A stretch of DNA of 64,000 nucleotides from Rhodococcus ruber (GTDB lineage Bacteria > Actinomycetota > Actinomycetes > Mycobacteriales > Mycobacteriaceae): positions 310,001 to 374,000 of the forward strand of contig NZ_JAPWIJ010000005.1 of assembly GCF_027270735.1 (NCBI RefSeq). Reading direction: 5' to 3'. The translations under genes were made by a program, and so were the position numbers. Below the pieces are notes generated by a model. The model had not been told where the DNA came from. It did no database searches and saw only the letters and a list, made by a program, of their open reading frames with translations. This document shows, one piece after another, positions 26,198-36,168 of the stretch (positions are counted from its first letter, which is position 1; every line of letters starts with the position of its first letter).

Positions 26198-28191
26198 GCG
26201 CGATGATGAGCTTCGCCACGGCGAACCTTCGATATCACCGAGGCCTATTTCTCGGCGCGTTCGCCACCATGGTCGTCGGCGCAGCGATGATCGGCGCGTG
26301 TGCTCAGCTTCTGGTCACGGCGGCAGTGGCACCAGATGAAGGATTCGACGTCACGATCAGCGGTTCGGGTGTCCTCGATGGAGACGGTGCACCCACGACC
26401 GCGATTGAGCACTACACCCCGCTCGGATCCGGCACCGAGGATCTGATGTCCGTGGCGGGGACCGTGGGTGTGATCGCATGCCTTGTTACGGCGGTCACCG
26501 TATCGACTGCGGTGGGCTATGTAATCGCCGCACGGAGGCGTGAGCTCGGCATTCTCAGACTTCTCGGCACCACAACCCCGATCTTGCGTCGCTTGCTCGT
26601 CAGGGAGGTCGTGGCCCTCGCGGGCATCGCAGGATTGGTTGGCGCTGCGTTGTCCCTTCCTGTTGCGCCCATGATCCTCGGCACCCTAATCGACACCGGG
26701 TTCGTCTCGGAAAAGTTCGATGTCAGCGGTCGAGCGTTGGCGCTGGCACCCACTGTCGCCGCAACGATTGCAACCGCGCTCGTCGGCGCGCGGGTCGGAT
26801 CCAAGCGGGTCCTGTCCGTGTCCCCGCTGGCGGCCACAGGTTCCATCACCGTCGATCATGCAATTCGCGCTCGCCGGTGGGCGCTGTCCAGTGCCGCACT
26901 TGCACTGGCACTGCTGATCGGAGCCCTCGGTGCAGGCACATCCGGAGACGGGGCGGTGGGACTCGGGCTGATACTTCCCATGCTTTTGTGCGGCGCGATT
27001 GCCGCTGTTGCTCCGATCCTGATCCCGGCTGTCGTCGGACTGATCTGTCGAACTGTAGATCTGGTTCTGGGAGGGCGAAACGGTGTTGTCCACTTGGCCA
27101 CACGCACGGCACGCTCTGCACGAGAAGCGACGACCGTACTGGCCGTACCGACTCTGCTTCTCGTGGGTATTGCGGGGTCGGTTTTCGTGACTATCGGAGC
27201 CGGCAACACGGCGGTCTCTCAGGCGACCCGGGACGAAGTCCGTGCGGACTACGTGGTCACGAATGCACCACAGGACACCGACTGGGCGGCCGTGCCCGGT
27301 GGCCTCGTGGACGTGTCGTTGTCCACCGAGTTGACAGCCACCGACCGCGACACGGCGATCGGGCTGGACGCTGCGGGAATCGACCCGGTCGCGTTCTTGG
27401 CAGCCCGCTCGGTCGACGTGGTCGACGGACAGTTGGAAGATATCGCGAACGGGCCGATTCCCGGCGTCGCACTCAGCGCACAGGCCGCATCCGACGACGG
27501 CTACGCAGTGGGGCAGGATCTGCGATTCACCACCGGGGACGGCATCGCACACATGCTGCCGATTGTCGCGATCGTCGAGGGAAGTCCAGCTTTGGTCTCC
27601 TCGATTCTTTTGCCTCGCGACTGGCTCGCCCAGAACGCTCCCGACGCCGTATCAGGTGACGCATTCGTATCGGCCATTCCCGATTTCGATACAGAAACGC
27701 TCGCGACATCGCTTCGCTCGGCCGTACCCGATGGGCAGGTGCTCACCGTCTCCGACTGGCTGTCGACATCAGAATCGGACTACGCAGCTGACAGCTTCGC
27801 CGGAGTCATCGTGGTGATACTGCCCGCGGGGCTGTTCTGTTTCCTCGCGATCGTCAACGGCACGCTGATGTGGTCGACGACCCGAGCCGGAGTTCGAGAC
27901 GGGCTTCGCAAGCTCGGCGTCTCGTCGCGCCAGGTGCTGAGCGTCGAGTTGCTCAGTAGCCTCTTGTTGATGTCGGGTGGCCTCCTGCTGGGCGTGACCG
28001 TTGCTTGCATCACCGGCGTCATTGTCGGTACGTCACTTCTCGGAAGTCCATTCGCGGCATTGACGTCACTACCCGTGTTGACGTTGGCGATCGTCGTTGT
28101 GGTGCCGCTGGTCGCGGTGACGGCACCTCTGGTGTCCGCGCATCAGCCGAGAGGTCGCCGCGGTGCTGCGACAACGTCTGTCGCGCCCTGA
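26194..28191 (+). CDS. FtsX-type ABC transporter permease
   Basis: This 665-aa membrane protein has an N-terminal helix, then three-helix FtsX blocks around YVIAARRRELGILRLLGTT (about 110-240) and, after a second set of helices, a large extracytoplasmic loop (about 330-520). A C-terminal FtsX block (about 530-650) contains GVRDGLRKLGVSSRQVL. The GTG at 26194 overlaps the ATPase stop. With the ATPase and the two-component genes it forms a four-gene module like Bce/Vra-type antimicrobial peptide sensing and resistance systems. The substrate is not known. The whole block (23499-28191) is absent from the mycobacterial order uvrD1-Rv0948c. Confidence 0.87.
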   Translation: MSAMMSFATANLRYHRGLFLGAFATMVVGAAMIGACAQLLVTAAVAPDEGFDVTISGSGVLDGDGAPTTAIEHYTPLGSGTEDLMSVAGTVGVIACLVTAVTVSTAVGYVIAARRRELGILRLLGTTTPILRRLLVREVVALAGIAGLVGAALSLPVAPMILGTLIDTGFVSEKFDVSGRALALAPTVAATIATALVGARVGSKRVLSVSPLAATGSITVDHAIRARRWALSSAALALALLIGALGAGTSGDGAVGLGLILPMLLCGAIAAVAPILIPAVVGLICRTVDLVLGGRNGVVHLATRTARSAREATTVLAVPTLLLVGIAGSVFVTIGAGNTAVSQATRDEVRADYVVTNAPQDTDWAAVPGGLVDVSLSTELTATDRDTAIGLDAAGIDPVAFLAARSVDVVDGQLEDIANGPIPGVALSAQAASDDGYAVGQDLRFTTGDGIAHMLPIVAIVEGSPALVSSILLPRDWLAQNAPDAVSGDAFVSAIPDFDTETLATSLRSAVPDGQVLTVSDWLSTSESDYAADSFAGVIVVILPAGLFCFLAIVNGTLMWSTTRAGVRDGLRKLGVSSRQVLSVELLSSLLLMSGGLLLGVTVACITGVIVGTSLLGSPFAALTSLPVLTLAIVVVVPLVAVTAPLVSAHQPRGRRGAATTSVAP

Positions 28192-28354
28192 GAGTTCGGG
28201 GAAACGGCCGTCCCGGCCCAGGCGGACGACTTTTCAGGACGGTCGGCCCGTGGCACACTGGATCGGTGATCGAAAAAACCGTACGTCATCGCCTACGTCG
28301 GGTCGGCCGCTCCTCGGCCACGCGTGCAGGAGCCTGTCGATAGACGCAAAGCCC

Positions 28355-28378
28355 CTGGTTCCGCGAGACGGAACCCAG
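28355..28378 (+). other. Hairpin in the chorismate mutase leader
   Basis: CTGGTTCCG (28355-28363) and CGGAACCCAG (28369-28378) form a short stable stem with one bulged C. It stands in the 270-bp region between the permease stop and the chorismate mutase start, which otherwise shows no gene. A role as terminator or leader element is undecided. Confidence 0.35.
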
Positions 28379-28461
28379 CGACAGGCGATGCAGTTCCGAA
28401 TACGAAAGGCGTAACGGTGACGGACGACGCAGCGATCCAAGATGTGACCCGAGGAGAGACG

Positions 28462-28752
28462 ATGGCCATGACGACGAAGATCGACTCAGAGATTGCAGTG
28501 CCTTCCAGCGAGGCCGAGATCAACGATTTGCGCCAGGAAATCGACCGCCTCGATGCCGAGATCCTGACGGCCATCAAGCGTCGTTCCGAGGTTTCGCAGA
28601 TCATCGGCCGCACCCGCATGGCGTCCGGCGGCCCGCGCCTGGTGCACAGCCGCGAAATGAAGGTCCTCGAGCGTTTCAGCAGCCTCGGTCAGGAAGGCCA
28701 CACTCTGGCCATGCTCCTGCTCCGCCTCGGTCGCGGTCGCCTCGGCCACTGA
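28462..28752 (+). CDS. Intracellular chorismate mutase, AroQ-delta type (Rv0948c homologue)
   Basis: This 96-aa all-helical enzyme converts chorismate to prephenate for Phe/Tyr synthesis. In mycobacteria its homologue is weakly active alone and is boosted by DAHP synthase (AroG). Family features are EINDLRQEIDRLDAEIL, KRRSEVSQIIGRTRMASGG, VHSREMKV and the C-terminal LLLRLGRGRLGH, the tail needed for AroG contact. The ATG at 28462 is preceded by GAGGAGAGAC, a good ribosome binding site. Upstream in-frame GTG/ATG codons would add residues unlike the family. It is convergent with the aldehyde dehydrogenase gene across a bidirectional terminator. Confidence 0.93.
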   Translation: MAMTTKIDSEIAVPSSEAEINDLRQEIDRLDAEILTAIKRRSEVSQIIGRTRMASGGPRLVHSREMKVLERFSSLGQEGHTLAMLLLRLGRGRLGH

Positions 28753-28759
28753 CCGACCC

Positions 28760-28789
28760 CGGTTGGGCGCGCGGATGCACGCCCAACCG
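28760..28789. terminator. Bidirectional terminator between chorismate mutase and aldehyde dehydrogenase genes
   Basis: CGGTTGGGCG (28760-28769) and CGCCCAACCG (28780-28789) form a perfect 10-bp stem between convergent stop codons at 28752 and 28795. Confidence 0.75.
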
Positions 28790-28794
28790 ACGTT

Positions 28795-30255
28795 CTACTT
28801 CAATGCGATGTACTTGGTCTCGAGGTATTCCTCGATGCCCTCCGATCCGCCCTCGCGGCCGAATCCGGATTCTTTCACTCCACCGAACGGCGCTGCCGCG
28901 TCCGAGATCACTCCGCGGTTGACGCCCACCATTCCGCTGTCGATGGCGTCGGCCACCCGTAGCGCCCGGTCCAGGTTCTCCGTGTAGATGTACGACGCCA
29001 GGCCGTACTCGGTGGCGTTGGCCGCGTCGATACCTTCCTGCTCGGTGTCGAAGCCGACGATGGGAGCGACCGGGCCGAACACTTCCTCTTTCAGGATCCT
29101 GGCCGTCGCCGGAACGTCGGTGAGCACGGTCGCGGGGTAGAAGTATCCGTCTCCGCCCGGTGCGCTGCCGCCGAGCGCAACCGTTGCGCCCTTCTGCACT
29201 GCGTCGTCGACGAGGTCTTGCACCGTCTCGAGCTGGTCTGCGTTGATCAGTGGGCCGAGCTTGGTGTCGGGGTCGACGCCGGGTCCGAGTTTCATCTCGG
29301 ACATCTTCGCCACCAACTTGGTGGTGAACTCCTCGCGAACGCTGTTGTGCACGTGCAGCCGGTTCGCCGCGGTGCAGGCCTCGCCGCCGTTGCGCATCTT
29401 CGCCAGCATCGCGCCGTCCACTGCGTCGTCGATGTTCGCGTCGTCGAACACGACGAACGGAGCATTGCCACCGAGTTCCATGGATGTCCGCAGCAACCTC
29501 GTCGCAGATTTCTCGACGAGCGACTTCCCGACTCCCGTCGAGCCGGTGAACGTGAGCTTCCGCAACCGTGGGTCTTCGAGCAGCGGTCCGGTGACGTCGC
29601 CGGACTTCGACGTCGTCAGCACCGACAGCACACCCTCCGGTAGACCGACCTCGGAGAAGATCTGCGCCAGCAGGAGCATCGTCAGCGGGGTCTCGCGGGC
29701 CGGCTTGACCACGATGGTGCAGCCGGCTGCCAGGGCAGGCCCGATCTTCCTGGTCCCCATCGCCAACGGGAAGTTCCACGGGGTGATCGCCAACACCGGA
29801 CCGACCGGAGCCTTGGTGACGAGAATCCGACCGTTGCCCGCGGGCGCGGGGGTGTAGCGCCCGCCGATGCGTACCGCCTCCTCGGCGAACCAGCGGAAGA
29901 ACTCGGCACCGTACTTCACCTCGGCTTTGGACTCCGCGAGAGCCTTACCCATTTCCAGAGTCATCAACAGCGCGATGTCGTCGGCGCGTTCGGTGACCTT
30001 CTCGAAGGCTGCTCGCAGAATCTCACTGCGCTCGCGGGCAGGCGTTGCCGCCCAACTCTTCTGCGCCGCAGCGGCGGCGTCGAGAGCCTTCATCGCGTCG
30101 GCGGGCGACGCGTCGGCGACCTCGGTCAGGGGCTTGCCGGTCGCCGGATCGTTCACCGCGAACGTCTTGCCTCCCTCCGCGTCGACGGCCTTGCCGCCGA
30201 TCCACAGTTTCGCCGGAATCGATTCGATCAATGCACGTTGGTCCATACCGTCCAT
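28795..30255 (-). CDS. gabD: NAD(P)-dependent succinate-semialdehyde dehydrogenase
   Basis: This 486-aa aldehyde dehydrogenase oxidises an aldehyde to the acid, most likely succinate semialdehyde in GABA or 2-oxoglutarate turnover. Visible are ITPWNFPLAMGTRKIGPALAAG (NAD site), the FTGSTGVGKSL loop, the general-base Glu in MELGGNAPF and the catalytic Cys in GGEACTAANR. EVFGPVAPI and a C-terminal GGVKESGFGREGG typical of the GabD group follow. ATG 30255 follows GGAGG at the right distance. A further upstream reading (to 30315) is not family-like. The gene sits between chorismate mutase and pgi and is divergent from pgi. The mycobacterial order lacks it, from memory. Confidence 0.9.
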   Translation of the reverse strand: MDGMDQRALIESIPAKLWIGGKAVDAEGGKTFAVNDPATGKPLTEVADASPADAMKALDAAAAAQKSWAATPARERSEILRAAFEKVTERADDIALLMTLEMGKALAESKAEVKYGAEFFRWFAEEAVRIGGRYTPAPAGNGRILVTKAPVGPVLAITPWNFPLAMGTRKIGPALAAGCTIVVKPARETPLTMLLLAQIFSEVGLPEGVLSVLTTSKSGDVTGPLLEDPRLRKLTFTGSTGVGKSLVEKSATRLLRTSMELGGNAPFVVFDDANIDDAVDGAMLAKMRNGGEACTAANRLHVHNSVREEFTTKLVAKMSEMKLGPGVDPDTKLGPLINADQLETVQDLVDDAVQKGATVALGGSAPGGDGYFYPATVLTDVPATARILKEEVFGPVAPIVGFDTEQEGIDAANATEYGLASYIYTENLDRALRVADAIDSGMVGVNRGVISDAAAPFGGVKESGFGREGGSEGIEEYLETKYIALK

Positions 30256-30329
30256 GATGCCTCCGTAGCGCCTGATGCAAACGACGAACGCCGCGCGCGT
30301 GACTCGGCGCCGCATTACTGTTGGTTCGT

Positions 30330-31979
<1,650 letters not shown>

Positions 31980-31992
31980 GGTTGGTCGGTGG

Positions 31993-32058
31993 ATCTACGA
32001 CCCTGGTAGGAATCGACACACCCCGCAGGCGGTGCAGATCCCCGTACGGGCCGTAGAT
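31993..32058. repeat. Palindromic repeat B, copy 1 (upstream of the second DUF559 gene)
   Basis: The outer arms ATCTACGACC (31993-32002) and GGCCGTAGAT (32049-32058) are inverted with 9 of 10 pairs. The inner arms have decayed. It aligns without gaps to 33051-33116 in the same orientation, about two-thirds identical by hand count (45 of 66). It ends 45 bp before the DUF559 start codon. Confidence 0.7.
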
Positions 32059-32103
32059 TGCGCTCAGCGGATCCAAATAGGTCAGCCGTGCGTCCAAGCC
32101 AGC

Positions 32104-33114
32104 ATGGACTTCGACCAACGAGCGCTCTTCACCCGTGCCGATGCGCTCGCGTCGGGCTGCACCGATGACGACCTTCGCCGTGCACGCGCACACAGGACCA
32201 TCGTTGCAGTCCGAAGAGGCTGGTTCGTTCGAGGGGACGTTTTCGCGACACTGAACTCGGCGCAGCAGCATGCCCTCCTGGCTCAGGCGACCTATACCGA
32301 TTCCGGCGACGACGTCGTGCTCAGCCATGTGTCCGCAGCGGTGGTTCTCGGACTGGACGTGTGGAACTTGCCGCTCGACACGGTGACGATGACCACGACT
32401 CGCGGCCACTCGGGCAAGCGCAGTCGACGCCGTTTCCTACACGGCACCGAACTACTCGACGACGAGTGGCTCCATATCGCCGATATGCGTGTCACACGCC
32501 CAGCGCGCACAGTCGTCGACATTGCCAGGACTCATCCACTCGACGTCGCAGTGTGCCTCGGCGATCGGGCATTGCACCACGGCCTCACCACAATCGAGGA
32601 ACTCGAGAAAACCTGCGACGCAGCTCAACACAGAAGTGGTGCCGGACGCGCCCGACGTGCTGTCGGCGCGATGAGTGCACGCAGCGACAGTGTCGGCGAA
32701 AGTCGATCGCGACTGATCCTGCAGACAGTGTCGACTCCGCTGTCCAATCAGACGATCTTCGACGAAGGCGGTCGACGCATCGCCCGTACCGACTTCCTGT
32801 TTCCCGACCTATCCGAGGTGATCGCCGAGTTCGACGGGGAAGACAAGTACGGTCCGCAGCCGCGGAAAGCAATCATCGCAGAGAAGAATCGCCACAACCG
32901 ACTCGCTGAGCAGGGCAGGACCGTATTCAGATTCGACTGGCGGGACTTGTCGACTCCGCACGTCATCATCGACCGGCTTCATGCTGCCCATCGGCGCGCG
33001 GTGGTCCTCGGCCCGCCGAGCGGACGGTATGCCGAGCTCCCCCTCCCCTCAGCTACGGCGCTCGTGGGAATTTGCGCACCCTACAGGCGCTGCGGATTCC
33101 CACGAGGGGCGTGA
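32104..33114 (+). CDS. AbiEi-like winged-helix plus DUF559 (Vsr-like nuclease fold) protein, second copy
   Basis: This 336-aa protein is a distant paralogue of the one at 5758-6627. Its N-terminus (FTRADALASGCTDDDLRRA, RRGWFVRGD) is winged-helix-like. A middle segment has LSHVSAAVVLGLDVWN and VTRPARTVVDIAR. The DUF559 domain (about 220-310) has Asp230 in ARTDFLFP and Glu242/Asp244 in AEFDGEDKYG as likely metal ligands. ATG 32104 is chosen, as the upstream frame runs through repeat B copy 1. The last ~19 codons (from about 33055) are read out of repeat B copy 2, so the C-terminus is repeat-derived. It is flanked by palindromes on both sides. Function is unknown. A mobile or selfish role is inferred from the arrangement. 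Confidence 0.78.
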   Translation: MDFDQRALFTRADALASGCTDDDLRRARAHRTIVAVRRGWFVRGDVFATLNSAQQHALLAQATYTDSGDDVVLSHVSAAVVLGLDVWNLPLDTVTMTTTRGHSGKRSRRRFLHGTELLDDEWLHIADMRVTRPARTVVDIARTHPLDVAVCLGDRALHHGLTTIEELEKTCDAAQHRSGAGRARRAVGAMSARSDSVGESRSRLILQTVSTPLSNQTIFDEGGRRIARTDFLFPDLSEVIAEFDGEDKYGPQPRKAIIAEKNRHNRLAEQGRTVFRFDWRDLSTPHVIIDRLHAAHRRAVVLGPPSGRYAELPLPSATALVGICAPYRRCGFPRGA

Positions 33115-33116
33115 AT
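33051..33116. repeat. Palindromic repeat B, copy 2 (over the stop codon of the second DUF559 gene)
   Basis: CTCGTGGGAAT (33061-33071) and ATTCCCACGAG (33096-33106) are a perfect 11-bp inverted repeat around a 24-nt loop. The element contains the TGA stop (33112-33114) of the DUF559 gene and is homologous to copy 1 at 31993-32058. Confidence 0.8.
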
Positions 33117-33135
33117 CCCCAGCCGATCCGACCCG

Positions 33136-34752
33136 CTACACCCGCGTCAACACCGCCGCCGTGTCGACTCCCGTCGGCAGGGTGCCGAAGGCGATGCCCC
33201 AGTCGCGGTCGAGTCGAGTGGCGCAGAACGCATCGGCCACAGCAGGATTGCCGTGCATCACCAGCTGCGCACCCTGGAAGGTCAGAGCCATCAGTTCGAC
33301 GACTCGTCTGGCCCGGTACTCCATGTCGGAGGTGTCGGAGAGTTCTTTGCCGACACGGCCGATGGCGTCGTCCAGTCGAGAATCCACGCCCGACGCCTGG
33401 CCGATCTCACCGAAGAAGGCCTCGACGCTGTCGGGCTGCCGCGCCAATGCACGCAGAGAATCGAGTGCAGCGACGTTGCCGGAGCCTTCCCAGATCGACA
33501 TCAACGGCGATTCGCGGAACAACCGAGGCATACCCGATTCCTCGACATAGCCGTTGCCACCGAGACATTCGAGGGCCTCGGCGGCATGCGCCGGTGCCCG
33601 CTTGCACACCCAGTACTTGGTGATGGCCAACGCGATTCGGCGCAGTGCGCTCTCCTGCTCGTCGCCGCGGGCGGAACCGTCGGTGGCCTGCGCCAGACAA
33701 ATCATGGCGGCGGTGGCGGCCTCCGATTCGATGGTCAAGTCTGCCAGCACGTTTCGCATCAGTGGCTGATCGATCAGCTGAGCACCGAACGCTGCGCGGT
33801 GACGGGCATGATGAACCGCACGGACAGTGGCGTTGCGAATTCCCGCCGCCGACCCGATGACGCAGTCCAGCCTGGTCATGTTGACCATCTCGATGATGGT
33901 GCGCACTCCACGGCCCTCTTCGCCGACGAGCCAGCCGGTGGCCCCGTGGTATTCGAGCTCGCCGGATGCATTCGACTTGTTGCCCAGCTTGTCCTTCAAG
34001 CGCTGCAGCATCATTCGGTTGCGGGTGCCATCGGGCAGTACGCGCGGCAGCATGAAACACGACAGCCCGCCCGGTGCCTGGGCCAGGGTGAGGAACATGT
34101 CCGACATCGGCGCAGAGGTGAACCACTTGTGGCCGGTGATCGAATAGGTTCCGTCCGACGACGGTGTGGCCGTGGTGGTGTTGGCGCGGACATCGGATCC
34201 GCCCTGCTTCTCCGTCATCGACATACCGGCGATCAGTCCACGTTTCTCGGACGGGACACGCAGACCGAAGTCGTATTCCCGCGAGGCCAACAGCGGCTCG
34301 TATTGCGCTGCCAGAGAGGGGTTGTGCCGCAATGCCGGTACGACGGCGTAGGTCATCGAGATGGGGCACATATGGCCCGCCTCGGTCTGTCCCCAGACGT
34401 AGAACTTCGCGGCGCGAGCAACATGTGCACCCACGCGACCGTCGGTCCAGGGGCTGGCATGCAGCCCGTGCTCGACGGCGACGGTCATCAGATCGTGCCA
34501 GTGCGGGTGGAATTCGACCTCGTCGATGCGATGACCGTAGCGATCGTGAGTCTTCAACACCGGCGGGTTCTCGTTGGCGAGCCGCCCCCAGTCCTGGGCC
34601 GCAGTTCCGCCGGCGAGGGCTCCCAGCTGCCGAACCTCGTCGAGCGCCCAGCCGCCACCGGCCCGCGCCAGGCCGTCGAGCAACGATGCGTCCGCGGATG
34701 TGTCGTACGGACTCAGGTCGACTGCCTGATTGAATACCTCATGCGTGTCCAT
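33136..34752 (-). CDS. AidB-like acyl-CoA dehydrogenase family protein
   Basis: This 538-aa flavoprotein resembles E. coli AidB in length and in its blocks: CPISMTYAVVPALR, GMSMTEKQGGSDVRANTT (FAD-binding), GHKWFTSAPMSDMFL, GVRTIIEMVNMTRLDC and ECLGGNGYVEESGMPRLFRESPL. AidB binds DNA and protects it from alkylation, and has weak isovaleryl-CoA dehydrogenase activity. Many actinobacterial relatives are simply used as acyl-CoA dehydrogenases. The start overlaps the TetR-gene stop by 14 bp, so they form one operon under the palindromic operator at 35351-35373. Which of the two roles applies cannot be told here. Confidence 0.87.
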   Translation of the reverse strand: MDTHEVFNQAVDLSPYDTSADASLLDGLARAGGGWALDEVRQLGALAGGTAAQDWGRLANENPPVLKTHDRYGHRIDEVEFHPHWHDLMTVAVEHGLHASPWTDGRVGAHVARAAKFYVWGQTEAGHMCPISMTYAVVPALRHNPSLAAQYEPLLASREYDFGLRVPSEKRGLIAGMSMTEKQGGSDVRANTTTATPSSDGTYSITGHKWFTSAPMSDMFLTLAQAPGGLSCFMLPRVLPDGTRNRMMLQRLKDKLGNKSNASGELEYHGATGWLVGEEGRGVRTIIEMVNMTRLDCVIGSAAGIRNATVRAVHHARHRAAFGAQLIDQPLMRNVLADLTIESEAATAAMICLAQATDGSARGDEQESALRRIALAITKYWVCKRAPAHAAEALECLGGNGYVEESGMPRLFRESPLMSIWEGSGNVAALDSLRALARQPDSVEAFFGEIGQASGVDSRLDDAIGRVGKELSDTSDMEYRARRVVELMALTFQGAQLVMHGNPAVADAFCATRLDRDWGIAFGTLPTGVDTAAVLTRV

Positions 34753-35341
34753 CTCGAACTCCTAACGCGCGCAACGATAAAGCGACCAGACCCGGGACCG
34801 GATCCTTGGATTCGTGTGAAGACAACGGACCGACCAGCACTTCGCCGACGGCACCGACCAGACCTGCTGCCGAAATCGCTGCGTCCTGCTCGGGTATCTC
34901 TCCGGCTGCGATGCCTGCCGCGATCGCGTCGGCGAATGCCTCGGTGAATTTCCGCCGGAAGACCAACCGCTCGGCGTCGACGGCCGGATCCACCGGTTCG
35001 GCGAGCAGCGCGTACGCCATCGTTCGGTTCTTCAGTGCTCGTCCGGCGAAGGTCTCCACCACTGCCGTCACCCGCTCGGCGGTGCTCCCATGCCCGGCAA
35101 CGGCGACCACTGCGGCGACCTCGCGGCCGCAGACCTCGCGGAAGATGGCGACCACCAGGTCCGCCTTGCCCTCGAAGTGGGTGTAGACGCTGCCTGCGGA
35201 TACTCCCGCGGCCGCGGCGACCGACGCGATCGACAGCCCTGCGTATCCGTGCGTCGAGAGCACCTCGATGGCGGCAGCAAACAGCTTCTCGCGGCCGGCG
35301 TCGAGCCTGGCTTGCACCGCGGGGGTTCGGCGATAGGGCAT
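34739..35341 (-). CDS. TetR-family transcriptional regulator
   Basis: This 200-aa regulator has an N-terminal TetR helix-turn-helix (about residues 18-65: GREKLFAAAIEVLSTHGYAG, SIASVAAAAGVSAGSVYTHF). A helical ligand-binding C-terminus follows (DPAVDAERLVFRRKFTEAFADAI region). It is divergent from the enoyl-CoA hydratase gene and sits ahead of the AidB-like gene. A near-perfect 23-bp palindrome lies 10 bp before its start, so it most likely represses itself and both flanking transcripts. The effector is probably an acyl-CoA, by context only. Confidence 0.9.
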   Translation of the reverse strand: MPYRRTPAVQARLDAGREKLFAAAIEVLSTHGYAGLSIASVAAAAGVSAGSVYTHFEGKADLVVAIFREVCGREVAAVVAVAGHGSTAERVTAVVETFAGRALKNRTMAYALLAEPVDPAVDAERLVFRRKFTEAFADAIAAGIAAGEIPEQDAAISAAGLVGAVGEVLVGPLSSHESKDPVPGLVALSLRALGVRDGHA

Positions 35342-35350
35342 GCCAAGGAT

Positions 35351-35373
35351 TGAAGCACTGATTCACTGCTTCA
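35351..35373. promoter_or_regulatory. TetR operator (23-bp palindrome)
   Basis: TGAAGCA (35351-35357) and TGCTTCA (35367-35373) are perfect inverted arms. The 9 bp between them (CTGATTCAC) are also mostly self-complementary (TGA/TCA). It lies between the divergent TetR and enoyl-CoA hydratase genes, next to both promoters. Confidence 0.8.
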
Positions 35374-35403
35374 CGCAAGAGAACTCGAGTAGGGTTCACA
35401 GAC

Positions 35404-36168
35404 ATGCCGGTACGGATCGAACGATCAGGCCCCGTCACCACAATCGTTCTGTCGCGCCCGGAGGTGCGAAACGCTGTCGATGGCCCCACCGCCCAAGAGC
35501 TGACTCAGGCGTTCGAGGAGTTCGACGCCGACGAGGCCGCATCGGTGGCAGTGCTGTGGGGCGAGGGCGGCACGTTCTGCTCGGGAGCCGACCTGGAGGC
35601 GCTCGGCACATCCCGCTCGAATCACGCGACCGAACACGGTGACGGCCCAATGGGTCCGACGCGAATGCGGTTGTCCAAGCCGGTCATCGCAGCGGTCTCC
35701 GGGTACGCCGTCGCAGGCGGACTCGAGCTGGCACTGTGGTGCGACCTGCGCATCGCCGAGGACGACGCCACATTCGGAGTGTTCTGCCGCCGGTGGGGTG
35801 TTCCGTTGATCGACGGCGGCACCGTGCGATTGCCGCGCATCATCGGTACCGGTCGGGCGATGGACATGATTCTCACCGGTCGGGCCGTCGATGCACAGGA
35901 AGCTGTGAACATCGGACTGATCACCCGAGTCGTTCCGGTGGGTAGAGCCCGCTCGGAAGCGGAGGCCTTGGCCGCCGAACTCGCTCTGCTACCTCAGACG
36001 TGCATGCGCGAGGATCGATTGTCCGTTCTCGAGCAGGACGGCCTCGACGAAGAGTCCGCGCTGAAGAACGAGTTTCGACACGGTGCCATCTCGATCACCG
36101 CCGATGCGCTCTCCGGCGCGAGCAAGTTCGTCTCGGGCGCGGGACGCCACGGCACCCCGAGTCCGTGA
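35404..36168 (+). CDS. Crotonase / enoyl-CoA hydratase-isomerase family protein
   Basis: This 254-aa crotonase-fold enzyme acts on acyl-CoA thioesters. Oxyanion-hole segments are visible as GGTFCSGADLEAL and SGYAVAGGLELALWCDLRIA. Aligned by eye with classical enoyl-CoA hydratase, the two catalytic glutamates are Cys (in VFCRRWG) and Asp (in AMDMILTG). Hydration may thus be weak, or the reaction may be isomerisation or another crotonase reaction. That pattern is shared by a common actinobacterial subgroup with PLIDGGTVRLPRIIG. The next gene overlaps its stop (GTGA). Control by the TetR operator just upstream is likely. Confidence 0.87.
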   Translation: MPVRIERSGPVTTIVLSRPEVRNAVDGPTAQELTQAFEEFDADEAASVAVLWGEGGTFCSGADLEALGTSRSNHATEHGDGPMGPTRMRLSKPVIAAVSGYAVAGGLELALWCDLRIAEDDATFGVFCRRWGVPLIDGGTVRLPRIIGTGRAMDMILTGRAVDAQEAVNIGLITRVVPVGRARSEAEALAAELALLPQTCMREDRLSVLEQDGLDEESALKNEFRHGAISITADALSGASKFVSGAGRHGTPSP

